NCBI GenBank assembly: GCA_028551475.1
Contig: CM052355.1
Coordinates: 3,720,001 to 3,784,000, forward strand
Source of the DNA: Casuarina equisetifolia
Lineage: Eukaryota; Streptophyta; Magnoliopsida; Fagales; Casuarinaceae
Length of the DNA stretch: 64,000 nucleotides
Direction of reading: 5' to 3'
Below the pieces are notes generated by a model, which worked only from the letters and a program-made list of their open reading frames with translations, made no database searches and had not been told where the DNA came from. Positions 13,501 to 26,752 of the stretch are shown in pieces (position 1 is the stretch's first letter; each line of letters starts with the position of its first letter). The translations under genes and the position numbers were made by a program.

Positions 13501-13620
13501 GGTTAACATATTTATTATATTTAATAAAGAGAAATATCAAATTATTACTTCTAAGTCATGATCAAATTGTTGTTAGAGTTTCTAACTTTTGTAATATAAT
13601 TTCTAATTTTGCCTTATTTG
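10560..13620 (+). pseudogene. Tandem array B: five legumain first-exon pseudo-units (~630 bp each)
   Basis: Five more units of the same type as array A; the phrase ATTGCTTATTGCAATCTT recurs near 10600, 11220, 11845, 12480 and 13112. The best unit (exon part 10751-10935) reads a hydrophobic leader ALSLLLWLFLEVKRG, then QLLKLLPRMLIEKDEQEDD, one stop, KEVG, and later VVLLAGFYNFHNYRHQ. This is the order of signal peptide, N-terminal propeptide and first catalytic-domain strand in legumains. Other units have stops, frameshifts and a lost exon-end splice donor. The last unit (13258-13445) lies about 1.05 kb before the first relic of exon 2 and may be the original first exon of copy A. Confidence 0.74.
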
Positions 13621-14485
13621 GAATAAAAAATATCTATAATTATTTTATAAAACATATACACACACTCCATTCTAATATTGATTTCATCTTATAGAAATAT
13701 AACCAATCCATTAATTCTTGTGATTAGATGATTTAATGATCCATCCTCTTCCTGGGAAATAGAGGCATTTCCCTTACTTCTATAATTTTTTCAAGACTAT
13801 GTATTCTATGTTGTTCAAAACTTCTTTATGGAAAAATTGAAAGTTTGTAAAACTCATGTCAAAAAGGGAAAAAAAGAATGAATCCATTTGAAACCTAAAG
13901 ATTTACAAGTAATAATAATCCTAAAAATTAAAAATTCTACTAAACTTTAATATCAACCTAAAGCTCAAGTAAAAATTTAATATATTTCCTAAAAATAAAA
14001 ATAATATTTCTAAAATAAGATGATCTAGTTATATGTATATATTTTTTCTTATAATAATTAGAAAATAATGGATCATTTGATCAAAATCTAACTGAAAAAT
14101 AGGAATAGAAGAATAGTGCACAAAATCTACAATCTTCTTTGATTTATTCTTCTTACTATTTGATTGATTATATAGATTGAGTTTATACAAGTTTTACAAT
14201 CACATTTATTTAAGAACTGAATATGTTATCCATCCTTAATCTTATAGTTCGTGGATTAGCGCCATTTGAGAACTTTGGTGCTATGTGATTTTGTTGTGGT
14301 GTAGCCATAAGGGAGGTAATATGGAACGTAGAGGTAACATGGGAGTCTATGTGGCTTCATATCTATTTTTGTTGGCCTTTTATTTAAAGTGAAGAAAGAA
14401 TATGAGATGTAGAGTTTGGAGTGACTTTTTTTTTTCTTCTTCTAATAAATGAATCATTTATTCAATTGATTAAGTTGTTTTGATT
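13620..14485. other. Spacer between exon-1 array and legumain relic A
   Basis: AT-rich DNA with no coding match. Its position suggests the remains of legumain intron 1 between the last exon-1 unit and the exon-2 relic at 14490. Confidence 0.4.
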
Positions 14486-14489
14486 CAAG

Positions 14490-17400
14490 TTTAGGTTGAT
14501 ATCTCTTATGCTTGTCAATTATAAAAGATCAAGGGCTGAAAGAGAAAACCATTATGATTTTCATGTGTGACGATATTGCCAATCATCCTTTGAATTTCAA
14601 GTGTGGGATCATCATCAATCATTCACAAGGAGATGATGTTTATGTCTAAGTGCCTACAATATCTTTTTAATTCTTTGGTAGAAAAATTAAATAATTGGTT
14701 AAGTTCTTTTGCAATTGAATTTCCTATTCAACATTAATAAAAAATTTCTTTGATCACACTTTGTGGTTAAGATATTGTTAATATGCAACTTTGGAAAAGA
14801 AATATACATGTGCAATGGACTGATCATATCTATGATCATGATAGGATTACATTGGTAAGCATGCAAGTGGCCTAAATCTGTATGTCATACCTCTTAACAA
14901 CAAGAAAAAAGTGAAAGGGTAGAAGTTGGAAGTTCATTAGTAGCTAAAAAAAATGATAAGATATTCATGTACTACTTAGATCATAGAGGTCCCAAAGTTT
15001 TAGGTTAGTTTAATAAAGACTGTAGATAAGTTTTCTCCTTTTTCACACTAAATTTATATATTAAAAAATTAAAATCTTTCTCATTACATGTCCATGGGTC
15101 ATAGAGATACAAATGGGCTTCCAATTAAAATTATGGAATCCATTAATTTCTTGAAGAAGAAACAAAGATCTAGAACCTAGAAAGAGATGGTACGAAAACT
15201 CTATCCTTTTTTAAAATTTTGGTTTTGAGATATTTGAGTGACAATTAAGAGATTCTACATTATGTAAGGAAGTTATATATTGAAGCATGTCATGATGGGA
15301 GTGTCTTTCAAAATATGTTATAAGATCTAAACATTTATATAACTATAACATCAAATGCTAAAGAGTGTAACTTTACAATGTATTATGGGACGAAATTTGC
15401 TTCACTTCATAATTGCTTTTGTTTTGGGAACTTGTACAATGATGCTTGGATGAAGGATATGTATGTAGCATTATACTTTAGAAAATGTTATGTTATATAT
15501 ATTGTGAAACAATTACACTTATCCTTAAGGTAGGTGAGAAAGATTCAAGTAAGAGAATCTTTTAAGGATGGTGTGATGGAAGTCTTGCATTGTCCACGTC
15601 ATGTTAAGAAAATTTCTTTATAAAAGGTTCAATATTATGCATGTGTGTTATATATGTTGAAGCATGTCATAATGGGAGTGTCTTTCAAACAATGCCAAAA
15701 GATCAAAACATTTATGTGACTGTAACTTTAAATGTTGAAGATAGTAGCTTTGCAACTAATAATGAGATGAAATTTACTTTTGCCTTATAAGTACTTTTGT
15801 TTAGGGAACTTGTATAGTGATGCTTTGATGGAGGACAAGTATGCAACATTGTCCTTTAAAAAATGTCATGGCATTCAAATTGTGAAACAATTACAAAGGT
15901 GGGTGAGAAACATTTGAGAAAAAGAAACTTTTAAGAATGGCACCATAGAACTCTTGCACTACCCAAGACTTGTTAAAAAACTTTCTTTATATGAATAACA
16001 TATTCTTATACTTTTAAGTAAACTTTTAGTTAAGATTAAGATTTTTAATATCATATTAAATCCATGTTTAGAAACAATATCTCCATTATATACAATTGAG
16101 CACCAACTAGAGCCTATGTTGGCTACAAAGGGAATGTTAAGTTATAAAAGTTTCATAATATTTGAATATTATTTGAGAATATGTTTTATCATAAGGAAAA
16201 AGGTAGCTCACTTTTTTTTTTTGTTTTTAAGTTAGGTAAACATTTCTTAAACCTTCATGGAGATATAAAATTTGAGGTCACACAAAAATGTTAGGTTATA
16301 CGTTAGAATTATGCTACATGTAGAGTTTGTCTCCAAATTAGAAACAAAATAACTTAGATATTTAATGCTTGTAACACATTAGAGTGTCACTTAATCAATT
16401 AAATTCCTTAAATAGTTTATACAAATTGTTATTAAGTGTTTGATGTATGACAAATATGGACTTTTAATTGTATGTTTCTATTTATTGGCTAATAATGACA
16501 CCCACAATCTTAAAAAAAGAACTAAAGGACAACAATATTAATTGGTAAGATTTATCATTTTCAAGTTCACAATAGCCTCCCTCGACTATTTCAGCTTTGG
16601 TATGTAATTCAATTATATTTTGCATGAGTTAAGGAACAAGTTTTGAACGACACCTATCATGTTAGCTCCCATATGATGGAATATGAAAGTAAAAATATCA
16701 AAGCTTGGAAGTTGTATCTTTTTCAAGGCTTAGATCTTGTCACTTTGAAATTCACTCTAAACAAATGTGTTGAGGTGGGGGTAGGAGCTTCCTCCATATA
16801 GATGCAAGACTTCTTTTCTTATTTGAGTAGGTAAGCTTCAATGATAACTCTTGTTTAGTCTGAAAAGTGTTCCAAATTCTTAACTCTTATGCCATAGATG
16901 TGCTTAGTGCCTTATAGTATAAAAACTTAGAAAAATAATTAGAAAAGAGACAAATCTCAAGGAGATAACAAAGATGACAAGACATATAGTTTACTAGGAT
17001 GCCTATATGAAATTGATTGGAATATTTTTATATAGACATTAAGATTCTTCCATCTTAGATATTGTGAAAGGGCTTGGAATATCTCATGTTAATGATTGGG
17101 AATGCTTGAAATCCATGATAAAAAGAATATGGATACATATTCTACTTGGAGTTTTATTTTTGTGATAAGTTTTCTATCTTTCTAATTCTTGAAATATGAT
17201 ATGATCTCATATTTGGTTGTTTGAAAGATATTTTAGTTCTTTGAGACATTTCATGAAATACGTTTGCATTTGACAATATTTACAACAATGGTGTTTCTCA
17301 AGTCTTGGTGGATGCAACTTGTATAGTTGCTTGTAGTGGTTATGAATCAAGCCATTTGTATCCTACCTATCGAGTATATGGTTTTTGAAATAAATGCTAT
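14490..17400 (+). pseudogene. Legumain / vacuolar processing enzyme pseudogene, copy A (exons 2 to last)
   Basis: Successive blocks follow legumain order. 14494-14650: VDISYACQL, a frameshift, then [17 protein letters not shown] and GIIINHSQGDDVYV (family: YDDIAxNxxNPRPGVIINxPxGxDVY). 14850-14900: DYIGKHASGLNLYV. 14950-15006: NDKIFMYYLDHRGPKVLG, the catalytic-His strand (family DHGGPGVLG). 15133-15192: INFLKKKQRS. 15277-15462: YIEACHDGSVFQ with ITSNAKE and GNLYNDAWMKD, the catalytic-Cys block. This block is repeated at 15652-15840. 16640-16740: SSHMMEYES. 17086-17130: VNDWECLKSMIKR in the C-terminal prodomain. 17255-17390: GVSQVLVDA and VACSGYES. Stops (for example after FQNML) and frameshifts rule out a functional protease. 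Assignment rests on the ordered motifs. Confidence 0.82.
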
Positions 17401-17789
17401 TTTTAGAAAATACAATGTGATAAAATTAATTTGAAATGTTAGGTTTAGTTGTTTTTGCAATACAATTAGTGGTATTGCTTACAAAGGTCCTTAAATGATT
17501 GAAAGCACTTAATTTTACTTATGATTGTTTTTCATTATGCTTATATTAGGCTTGAATTTTGTATGATATGAAAAGATTGATTTCAAATTTATTGAAATTT
17601 CTTCATTAAACTCTTTGTTGAAAATATGAGATTATAAACTTAGAATATAAATTTTGTGTATTTTTTAAAATATTCAAATAGTCTAATATATTATGAAAAT
17701 AACTAGTACAATTCTTGCGATTACATTGAGTTGGAATAATAAAATTTAACCTATGGTAACACTTACAAATTAACAAAACAATTCAAGTG

Positions 17790-20200
17790 CAAGCCAATGA
17801 CTATTGTGCTTATCTATTACTAAAGAAAAATAGGTTAAAGAGAAAAATCTTATGGTCTTCATGTGTGATGACATTGCTAATCACCCTTTAAATCCTAGGC
17901 ATGCAATCGTTATCAATCATCCATAAGGAGATGATGATTATGTTGGAGAGCCTAAAAAATTTTTTAAATTATTTGGTAAAAAATTTAAATAACTAGTTGA
18001 GTTCTTTCTTGCATGAATTTCATATTCAACATTACTGCTGAGATAATGGTGGCTATGAAGTTTTTGGTTAGCTTAATACAAATTACAAATAAGTTTTTTT
18101 TCCCTTTTTTGACAATAAATCTATATGTCAAGAAATGAAAATCTTTCTCATTATATGTCTATAGGTTGTACAAATGTTAGATAGGCTTTTCATTAAAGCC
18201 ATGGAATTCATTAAGGTCCTTAAGAAGAAGTATAAATTTATAACTTACAAAGTGATGGTATGAGAACTTTGTCCCTTTTTAGATTTTAGTTCTGAGATAT
18301 TTGAATGAAAATTAAAATATTCAACATTATACACTCATTTTATATATGTTGAAGCATGTCATGGTGGGAATATCTTTCAAATCATGTTGAAAGATTTAAG
18401 CATTTGTGTAACTACAACATAAAATGTTTACGAGAGTTGCTTTTCAACTTATTGTGAGATAAAATCTACTTTGCCTCATTTGGACTTCTACTTAGGGAAT
18501 TTGTACAATAATGCTTGGATAAAGGATACGTAAGCAATGTTATGCTTTAGAAAGTGTTACATGATATGTATAATGAAATAATTACACATATCCTTAAAGT
18601 ATTTGAAAAAGATTTAAGTAAAAGAAACTTTTAATAATGGCGTTATTGGACTTTCACATTACTGAAGTTATGTTAAGAAACTTTCTTTATATGAATGAAA
18701 GATCCTTGTACTTTTAAGTCAGTTTTTAATTATTATTAATTTTTTTAATATCATATTAAATCCAAGTTCAAAAGTAACATCTCCATTGTATATAACCAAC
18801 ACCAATATTATAGTCTATGTTGGCTAGAAAAGGACAAGTTAAGTTATAAAAGTCTTATAATATATAAATATTATTTTAGAATCTATTTTATTATAAGGAA
18901 AAAGATAGCTCTTATTTTGAAGTTAAGTAAGTTTTTCCTAATAGCTTTTATTTTGAAATTAGTTAAGTTTTTCCTAAATGTTTTTATAGATATGAAATCT
19001 AAGGTCACGCATAAATGTTATGTTCTATGGTAAAGTTATGTTGATTGTGGAGTTTATCTTTAACTAAAAAAAATTTTTAGATGTTAATGCTTACAACTCA
19101 TTACAACATCACTTAATCAATTAAATTTCTTAAACAATTTACACATATTATTATTGAGTATTTGATGTATAGAAAATATAAACTCTTAATTGTGTTTTCT
19201 TACTTGTTGGCTTACAATGAGTCTCACAATCTTAAAAGAAGAACCACCAGATGAGAATATTAATTAGTAAGATCCATTATTTTTAAGATCCCAATAACTT
19301 TTCCTAACTATTTCAACTTTGGTACATAATTCAATCTTTAGTTTGTGTAGGTTAAGGAACGGACTTTGAATAAAATTTATCATACTAGCTTCCGTGTGAT
19401 GGAATATGAAAGTAAAAACATCAAAGCTTGGAAGTCATATCTTTTCTAGGCTACAATCTTACCACTTTAGAATTCACTTACAAAGTAGCCATGTTAATAA
19501 GGGCATAAGAGTTGTATGCTTGATAGATGCAAGACTTCTCTTCTTGTTTTAGTTGGAAAGCTTTAATGATAGCTCTTATTTAGTCTGAAAAGCATTTCAA
19601 GTTTTTAAATTTTATACCATGCATTTGATTTTTCCTTTATAGTATAAGAGATAAAAAAAAAGATTAGAAAAGAGACAAATCCTTAAGGAGATAATAAAGG
19701 TAACAAGATTCACTAAGATGTTAGTGTGGAATTGATTAGAATGTTTCTACATGGACTTTAAAGTTCTTTCATCCTAAATAACATGAAAGGACTTGAAATG
19801 CTTCATGTTGATGATTGGGAATGCCTAAAATCCACAATAAAAAGAATATAAAATTTAATCCATGATTAATACTCACTAATTGACAAAACAATTCAAGTGC
19901 AACTCCATGACTAATATGTTTATAAGTATATATACTTATTTTACCTTGTCTTTCATGTTTTTGTGATAAATTTTCTATTTGTCTAATTCTTGAGATATGA
20001 TATGATCATATATTTAGTTGTTTGAAAGATATTATAATTCTTTAAGACATGCCATGGAACACATGTATGCATTTGAAAATATCTACAATAGTGGTTTTTC
20101 TCAAACTTTGGTGGAGGAAGCTCGTATGGTTGCTGGTGGTGGTTATGAACCATGCCACTTGTATCTTAACCATTTAGGATATAGTTTTTGAAATAAATGC
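17790..20200 (+). pseudogene. Legumain pseudogene, copy B
   Basis: Same order as copy A and head-to-tail with it. 17790-17945: [20 protein letters not shown], then [20 protein letters not shown] with a stop before GDDDYVG. 18045-18075: DNGGYEVFG, where the catalytic His of the DHGGPG motif is replaced by Asn. 18205-18260: EFIKVLKKKYKFITYK. 18345-18530: VEACHGGNIFQ and LGNLYNNAWIKD. 19345-19440: a SHVMQYG-like block reading VMEYESKNIKAWKSYLF. 19800-19840: HVDDWECLKSTIKR. 20045-20190: MEHMYAFENIYNSGFSQTLV, then GGGYEPCHL. Introns still separate the blocks, so this is a genomic duplicate, not a retrocopy. Confidence 0.8.
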
Positions 20201-20599
20201 TAGTTTTAGAAATTATAGTGTGATAAAAGTGTGAACTCCTTTGAAATGACATGTTTGATTACGTCCACAATACAATAAGTTGTACTTGCTTATAGATGCC
20301 TTTCAATGATTGAAAGAATTAAATTTTTATCCATAAGTGTTTTAAATTATGTTGAGATTAGGCTTAAATTTATAAAATGTGAAAAGTTAATTTCACATTT
20401 ATTTAAATTTCTTCATTGGATTCCTTATTAAAAATATGAAATTATAATCCTAGATATATGAATTATTTATACTTTTTAAAATATTCAAATGGTTAGATAT
20501 ATTATGAAAATAAATGGTACCATTCTTACGGTTGCATTAAGTTGGAATAATAAAATTTAGTCCATGATTAGTACTGAAAAATTGACAAAACAATTAAAG

Positions 20600-21490
20600 T
20601 GTAGGCCAATGAAATGGCTATCATGTTTATCAATTGTTAAATAGAGTTGGGATGAAAAAGAAAAATATTATGGACTTTATGTGTGATGATATTTGTAATC
20701 GCCTTTTAAATCCTAGGCGTGGGATCATCATCAATCATCCATAAGATGATATTTATGTTGGAGTTCCACAAAGAATTCATTTGATTATATCAATAAGGAT
20801 GCAAGTGCCCAAAATATGTATGTTGTACCTTTCAACAACAAGAAAGTAGTGAAAGGTGGAAGTGGAAAGGTCATTAATAGAATTTTTTTTTTAATATTTA
20901 TGTGTTACTTAGATTATATTAAGTCAGTTTAATATAGATTGCAGATAAGTTTTCTCCTTTTTTTAATGCTAAATGTATATGTTAGGAAAGAAAGATCTTT
21001 CTTGATATACGACCATAGGTTATAAAGATGCTAAATGAGCTTCTAATTAAAGTCGTAGAATTCATTAAGGTCTTAGAGAAGACACATAAATCTAGAATTT
21101 ACAAAAAGATGCTATAAAAACTCTATTCCGTTTTATAATTTCAGTTATGAGATACTTAAGTGACAATTAAAAGATTCAACATTATACATGCATGTTATAT
21201 ATGTTGAAGCTTGCCATGGTAGAAGTGTCTTTCAAACTATGTCGAAATATCTAAACATTTATATGACTACAATATCAAATGTTAAATAAAGTAGCTTTAT
21301 AGCTTATTATGGGATGAAATGTTTTCCACCTCATAAGTACTTCTATTGGGGAACATATGAGTGCATTCAACAATATTTGCAATAGTGGTGTTTCTTAGGC
21401 CTTGGTGAAGGAAGTTTGTATGGTTGCTTGTAGTGGCTATGAACCATGCCACTTGCATCCTACCCATCTAGGATATAGTTTTTGAAATAG
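20600..21490 (+). pseudogene. Legumain pseudogene, copy C (internally deleted)
   Basis: Blocks seen: 20670-20760 FMCDDICNRLLNPRRGIIIN; 20786-20880 DYINKDASAQNMYVVPFNN followed by VVKGGSGKVIN, the clearest match to the family segment before the catalytic His; 21060-21120 EFIKVLEKTHKS; 21205-21350 VEACHGRSVFQ and TISNVK. The sequence then jumps directly at about 21355 to the C-terminal block (AFNNICNSGVS, stop, ALVKEVCMVACSGYE, HLGYSF, stop). The exons between, about 1.4 kb in copies A and B, are missing. The C-terminus GYSF fits the family ending GYSA. Confidence 0.8.
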
Positions 21491-21844
21491 TTACTAATTT
21501 TAGAAATTGTAATGTGATAAAAGTATGAACTCCTTTGAAAGAAAAGGTTTGATTGCTTTCACAATGCAATAAATTGAACTCCTTTAAAAGAACTCAAGTT
21601 TTACCTATAAGTGTTTGTAATCATTTTAAGATTGAACTTGAATTTACAAGATGTGAAAAAGCTAATTTCACATTTATTAAAATATTCTTATTCCAATTTT
21701 TTTATTGAAAAAATGAGATTATAATCGTAAATATATGATTATACTTTTCAAAATGTTATAAAATAACTACTATAATTCTTGCAGTTGCATTGAATTGGAA
21801 TAATATTAATCCATGATCAATGCTTATAAATTGATAAAACAATT

Positions 21845-22035
21845 TAAGTGCAAGTCAATGACTATCATGCTTAGTAATTGTTAAAGAAAGGTGGGCTTCA
21901 AGGAAAAATATTGTGGACTTCATGTGTGATGATAACTTTAATCACACTTTAAATCCTAGACATGGGATTATCATCAATTACTCACAAGGATATGATATTT
22001 ATGTCATAGTGCTTAAGATATCTTTTAAATCTTGG
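21845..22035 (+). pseudogene. Legumain pseudogene, copy D (exon 2 fragment)
   Basis: Only one block survives: VNDYHA, two stops, LLKKGGLQGK, then a frame change to MCDDNFNHTLNPRHGIIINY and a GDDVY-like end. It stops at about 22035, where repeat R1 copy b begins, so a rearrangement there probably removed the rest. Confidence 0.7.
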
Positions 22036-22044
22036 ACACTAGTA

Positions 22045-25000
22045 AAAATTTATGCTTAAATGGATATATGTTTTAATTTGAAGACTTGATTGGCATAGGA
22101 TTATGTTAAATAGATAACAATAATATAATTTATATTCATATTCTTGCAAGGATTTTGATAAGCATTTGAGGGTGGACTAGGTGATATAAAAAAAAATCAT
22201 GTGTATGACAAAAATATTGAATCATATAAACAATAAGAAAAAGCGAGAAATATTTGGATATATGGATATTTGAAATAAGCATTTTGGTAGGTAAACCTAC
22301 TTCTTCCAAATAATATGGTTATTTTATTCGATACAACTCCATTTTGATCCTCATATGCTTTCAAAAATGAAAAGAAAAATTCTTAAAATCATAACGTGAC
22401 ATCACTAAATTGAAGAATGCTTTCTTGTTTTATTTGAAAAATAAATGAAACCAAGAAAAATATTGCAACAAACCATTGAAATGAAACCAAGAGTAAGTAT
22501 ATAGACTTCCTTGTGCTTCCTCCCATACCACATAATCCTCATTCACAATAGTGGATTAATGACTTTAGAAAATAAAATTGAATTTGAAATAACTTAAACA
22601 AAGAAAATATAAAACAAAATAGGACAAGTTACAAAGGTAATAATAGAAACAATTAATCAACCAGAGGTGGTGAATATATCATTAGAAGAGAACAATAGAA
22701 TAAAATGTCAAATCAACTAGACGGACAACCAAGAATTACATCTTTGGAGATAGTAACGCTATTTATGAAATTATTTTTCTAAAATAATCATGTTTGTTTT
22801 ATATGTTAACTTGATGCTTTTATGTATGCGGATTTAAAGAGCAATGAAGAGTTGGGCCTAAAGCCCAAAATATGAAGTAGAACAGAAAAAGCGGAAGCGT
22901 AGCCCATGATCCATTATCCACGAGTGTAGTCCAATGTCCCCAGAAAGAATGTCACATGGAACGCAAGGCCAGATGTCAAGGCGAGCTAAGGAGTCTCCAT
23001 ACCTAGAAAAACCAGGCAAGTACTGAGCACGAGTAGGTGTCCACCAAGGAAGGGGATGACAAAACGGGATGGGGATCGCGACAATACTTTGGGAAGCCAC
23101 ACCTACAAGTAGGTGTCCACCAAAGCAGGGGACGACAAAGCAAAAGTTAAGTGAGCGTCGCGACAAGAGAACGTCGAGAGGTAGACCTTCCGGGCGAACT
23201 GCTTAGTCCTCCTCCCACAGCGTTTCTTTTTATCAAAAGATATTAAAGGATGGGTAAAAAAGCTTACTTTTCATTGATAAAACAAAGAAAACCTTTATGA
23301 GATACAACAAAGATACAAACGGATAAGTTGTTTCTTACCAGCCTATTTAAAGAAAAAAAATGAAAAGAGAAAACATTATTGGATGGGTCGGGGAGCTCAA
23401 TGAGCTGTTGCACGTCGCCGTCCCAGCAGCTACTCAAGTAGCTGCTGTTCCATCTCGTGGCAGTCACAAGTGCCGTGGTAGCCACAAGTGAAATTTAAAA
23501 AGGAAAAAACACGTCCGACACAAGGATATGGCGGCCACAAGCGCCGTGGCTGATTAATAATCTCTCGTCTTCGAATGCATCTTATCTCTTTCCTACTTTA
23601 AAAAAGTGAAATTTAAAAAGTAAAAAACACGTTTGACACAAGGCTATGACTGAATAGTTTTCACTGCCTCGTTCTAACTACGTAGGGTATTTATACAGGA
23701 ATCTGCTACCCCTTCACACGCTAAACACGGATACATTTTACCCTTCTCAACGGAAATGGACATAAAAGGAAATACACAGGAAATTTATTCTACCAGCCCC
23801 AACGGCCAAAACAGACGCCAAACTTCTGGAATTGTAATATCGCGGCAGCTACTAACATTCACTATTCTGTTGACAGACGTAGGATAATACCCCTGGTGAC
23901 CCCGAATCGCCTGACAGATGCTTTATCCCTTCTCACACGTTACAGACATCTAGACAGAATGAAGAGCCAGGCAACAACTGAGAACAGTCACCTGCAATGG
24001 AGGCGAGGAGGAATGTTCAGGGAGCCTTAGATCGTCTTATTCATCTTTTGAAATCAGTTTTGAGTAGGTTTATCTCGAATTTATATTGTTGACGGTTTGG
24101 ATACTTTATTCCACATAATTAGGATATGAATGTATACATCTGGCTAAATGTGAATCTTCTTAACATTATATCTATTACAACTACAAATAAAAATAAGTGT
24201 TTGAGAAGACAATTTAAAGCAAAAAGTTACAAGGTTGAGAAGAAAACTATACTATATGGTTATTAAGGATCGTTAAGGTGCTCTAAGGCAATGAGCCTTC
24301 TACGTAAACTGATTTCTTTTATTTATACAATTTGAACGAATAATTATGAATTATAAAGGATAGTTCATTCTTACACTTAAAAGGAAACATTAATTATATT
24401 TTCTTTGATACTTTTCACGCCTAATTTTGTAGAGCTTTTATTGATTATTGAATTTATTCCCTTTATCTTTCTTTCTTTCTATGAACATTTATGAGTCTTA
24501 TCTTTTGAAAGAAGTTGCAAGAATTGATTTGTCCAAAAGGAATTATGTACAAATTATGAGATGGTCTTGTTAATCATTATAGTAAAAAGATATATTAATA
24601 GTATAAATATCTAATTTTATGCTGTTAAGATATAAGTATGAGTTTGGTTAAATGTAAGTATATCTTTCTATTTTATGAGTCAATTTTGAATTATGAATTG
24701 AATTTTTTAATAATATTTATATTGATTAATTAATTTTGTTAGAGAGAAGGGAAAAGTCCTTGGTTCTCTGAAGGGGTCCTCCTAGGAAATTCATTAAGCA
24801 TTGTGCGGAAAAAGAGGGGCGGAGAAAAGACTCTGCGGTGGCCCTTCTGGAGATTCTGGAAGCACTGAGGGTGGACAGGGTCAAGCAGAAGATAAAAGCA
24901 AAGAGACAAGTAGAAGTGCTGCCCTTCAAAATAACCACGACGGATGCCGACAAAAAATAATTGTCATTGCTTTCAAAGAGTTAGAGATTCACTTACTGAT

Positions 25001-25050
25001 ATCGAATCCCTTTCTCCATGTGCATAAGTATAAAAAATAAAAAATAAAAA
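22045..25050. repeat. Dispersed repeat R1, copy b
   Basis: Longest R1 copy. The left part 22050-22800 matches R1a and R1d, and the core 22840-23180 has TTGGGCCTAAAGCCCAA and two tandem variants of an AGTAGGTGTCCACCAA module of about 75-80 bp. The right part at 23955-25040 ends with the GTCCTTGGNTCTCTGAAG module also present at 33260 and 34930. A block of about 750 bp absent from the other copies interrupts it at 23205-23955. The short ORFs in it are not conserved between copies. Confidence 0.6.
23205..23955 (-). mobile_element. Possible solo LTR inserted in R1b
   Basis: This block is present only in R1b. Read on the minus strand it looks like an LTR: it starts near TGTCTAGATG, has a TATAAATA box at 23688-23695, and contains a leader with a partly duplicated segment (GACACAAGG..ATG near 23517 and 23636). 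It is GC-richer than its surroundings. No target-site duplication or exact ends were established, so the class is a suggestion. Confidence 0.35.
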
Positions 25051-25433
25051 ATAAAAAAATTCACTTAATGGTTTTTTTTGTCTTTTACATATCATAAATT
25101 TATAATTCATATCTCTAAAACGTGTGATTACCAAAATAATATATTTTACTTACATTTTCCTATTAAATCCTGACCTTTCTTAACCACAAATGAATTAGGA
25201 GACTCAGAACGTTTTCTTCCCGGTTCCGCTACCACCATGGGCCCGTAGCACCATAGTGTCTTCTCAGCATTGTCCTGGTGGGTCTTCCTCTGCTTCTCCT
25301 TCTCCCTTTTACTCGTTAGCTGTCGTCCATTCACGTATGACCCACTTTTCTTCTTCTCGAGACCGAGATCTGTTGATTTCACGTCATCCTCTCTGTAGAC
25401 TAATTGAGACCAGTCCCTGACGAGTGTTGTTAA

Positions 25434-26752
<1,319 letters not shown>

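Noticed and set aside
6045..13620. Array read as a simple satellite or CRISPR-like array
   Set aside because: Units are ~630 bp, diverged, without short direct repeats and spacers, and contain ordered legumain exon-1 motifs; this is plant nuclear DNA.
22858..23166. ORF rich in CFVVPCFGGHLL in R1 (also 32198-32465 and 33790-34202)
   Set aside because: It arises from short tandem modules inside R1, changes frame between copies and matches no known protein.
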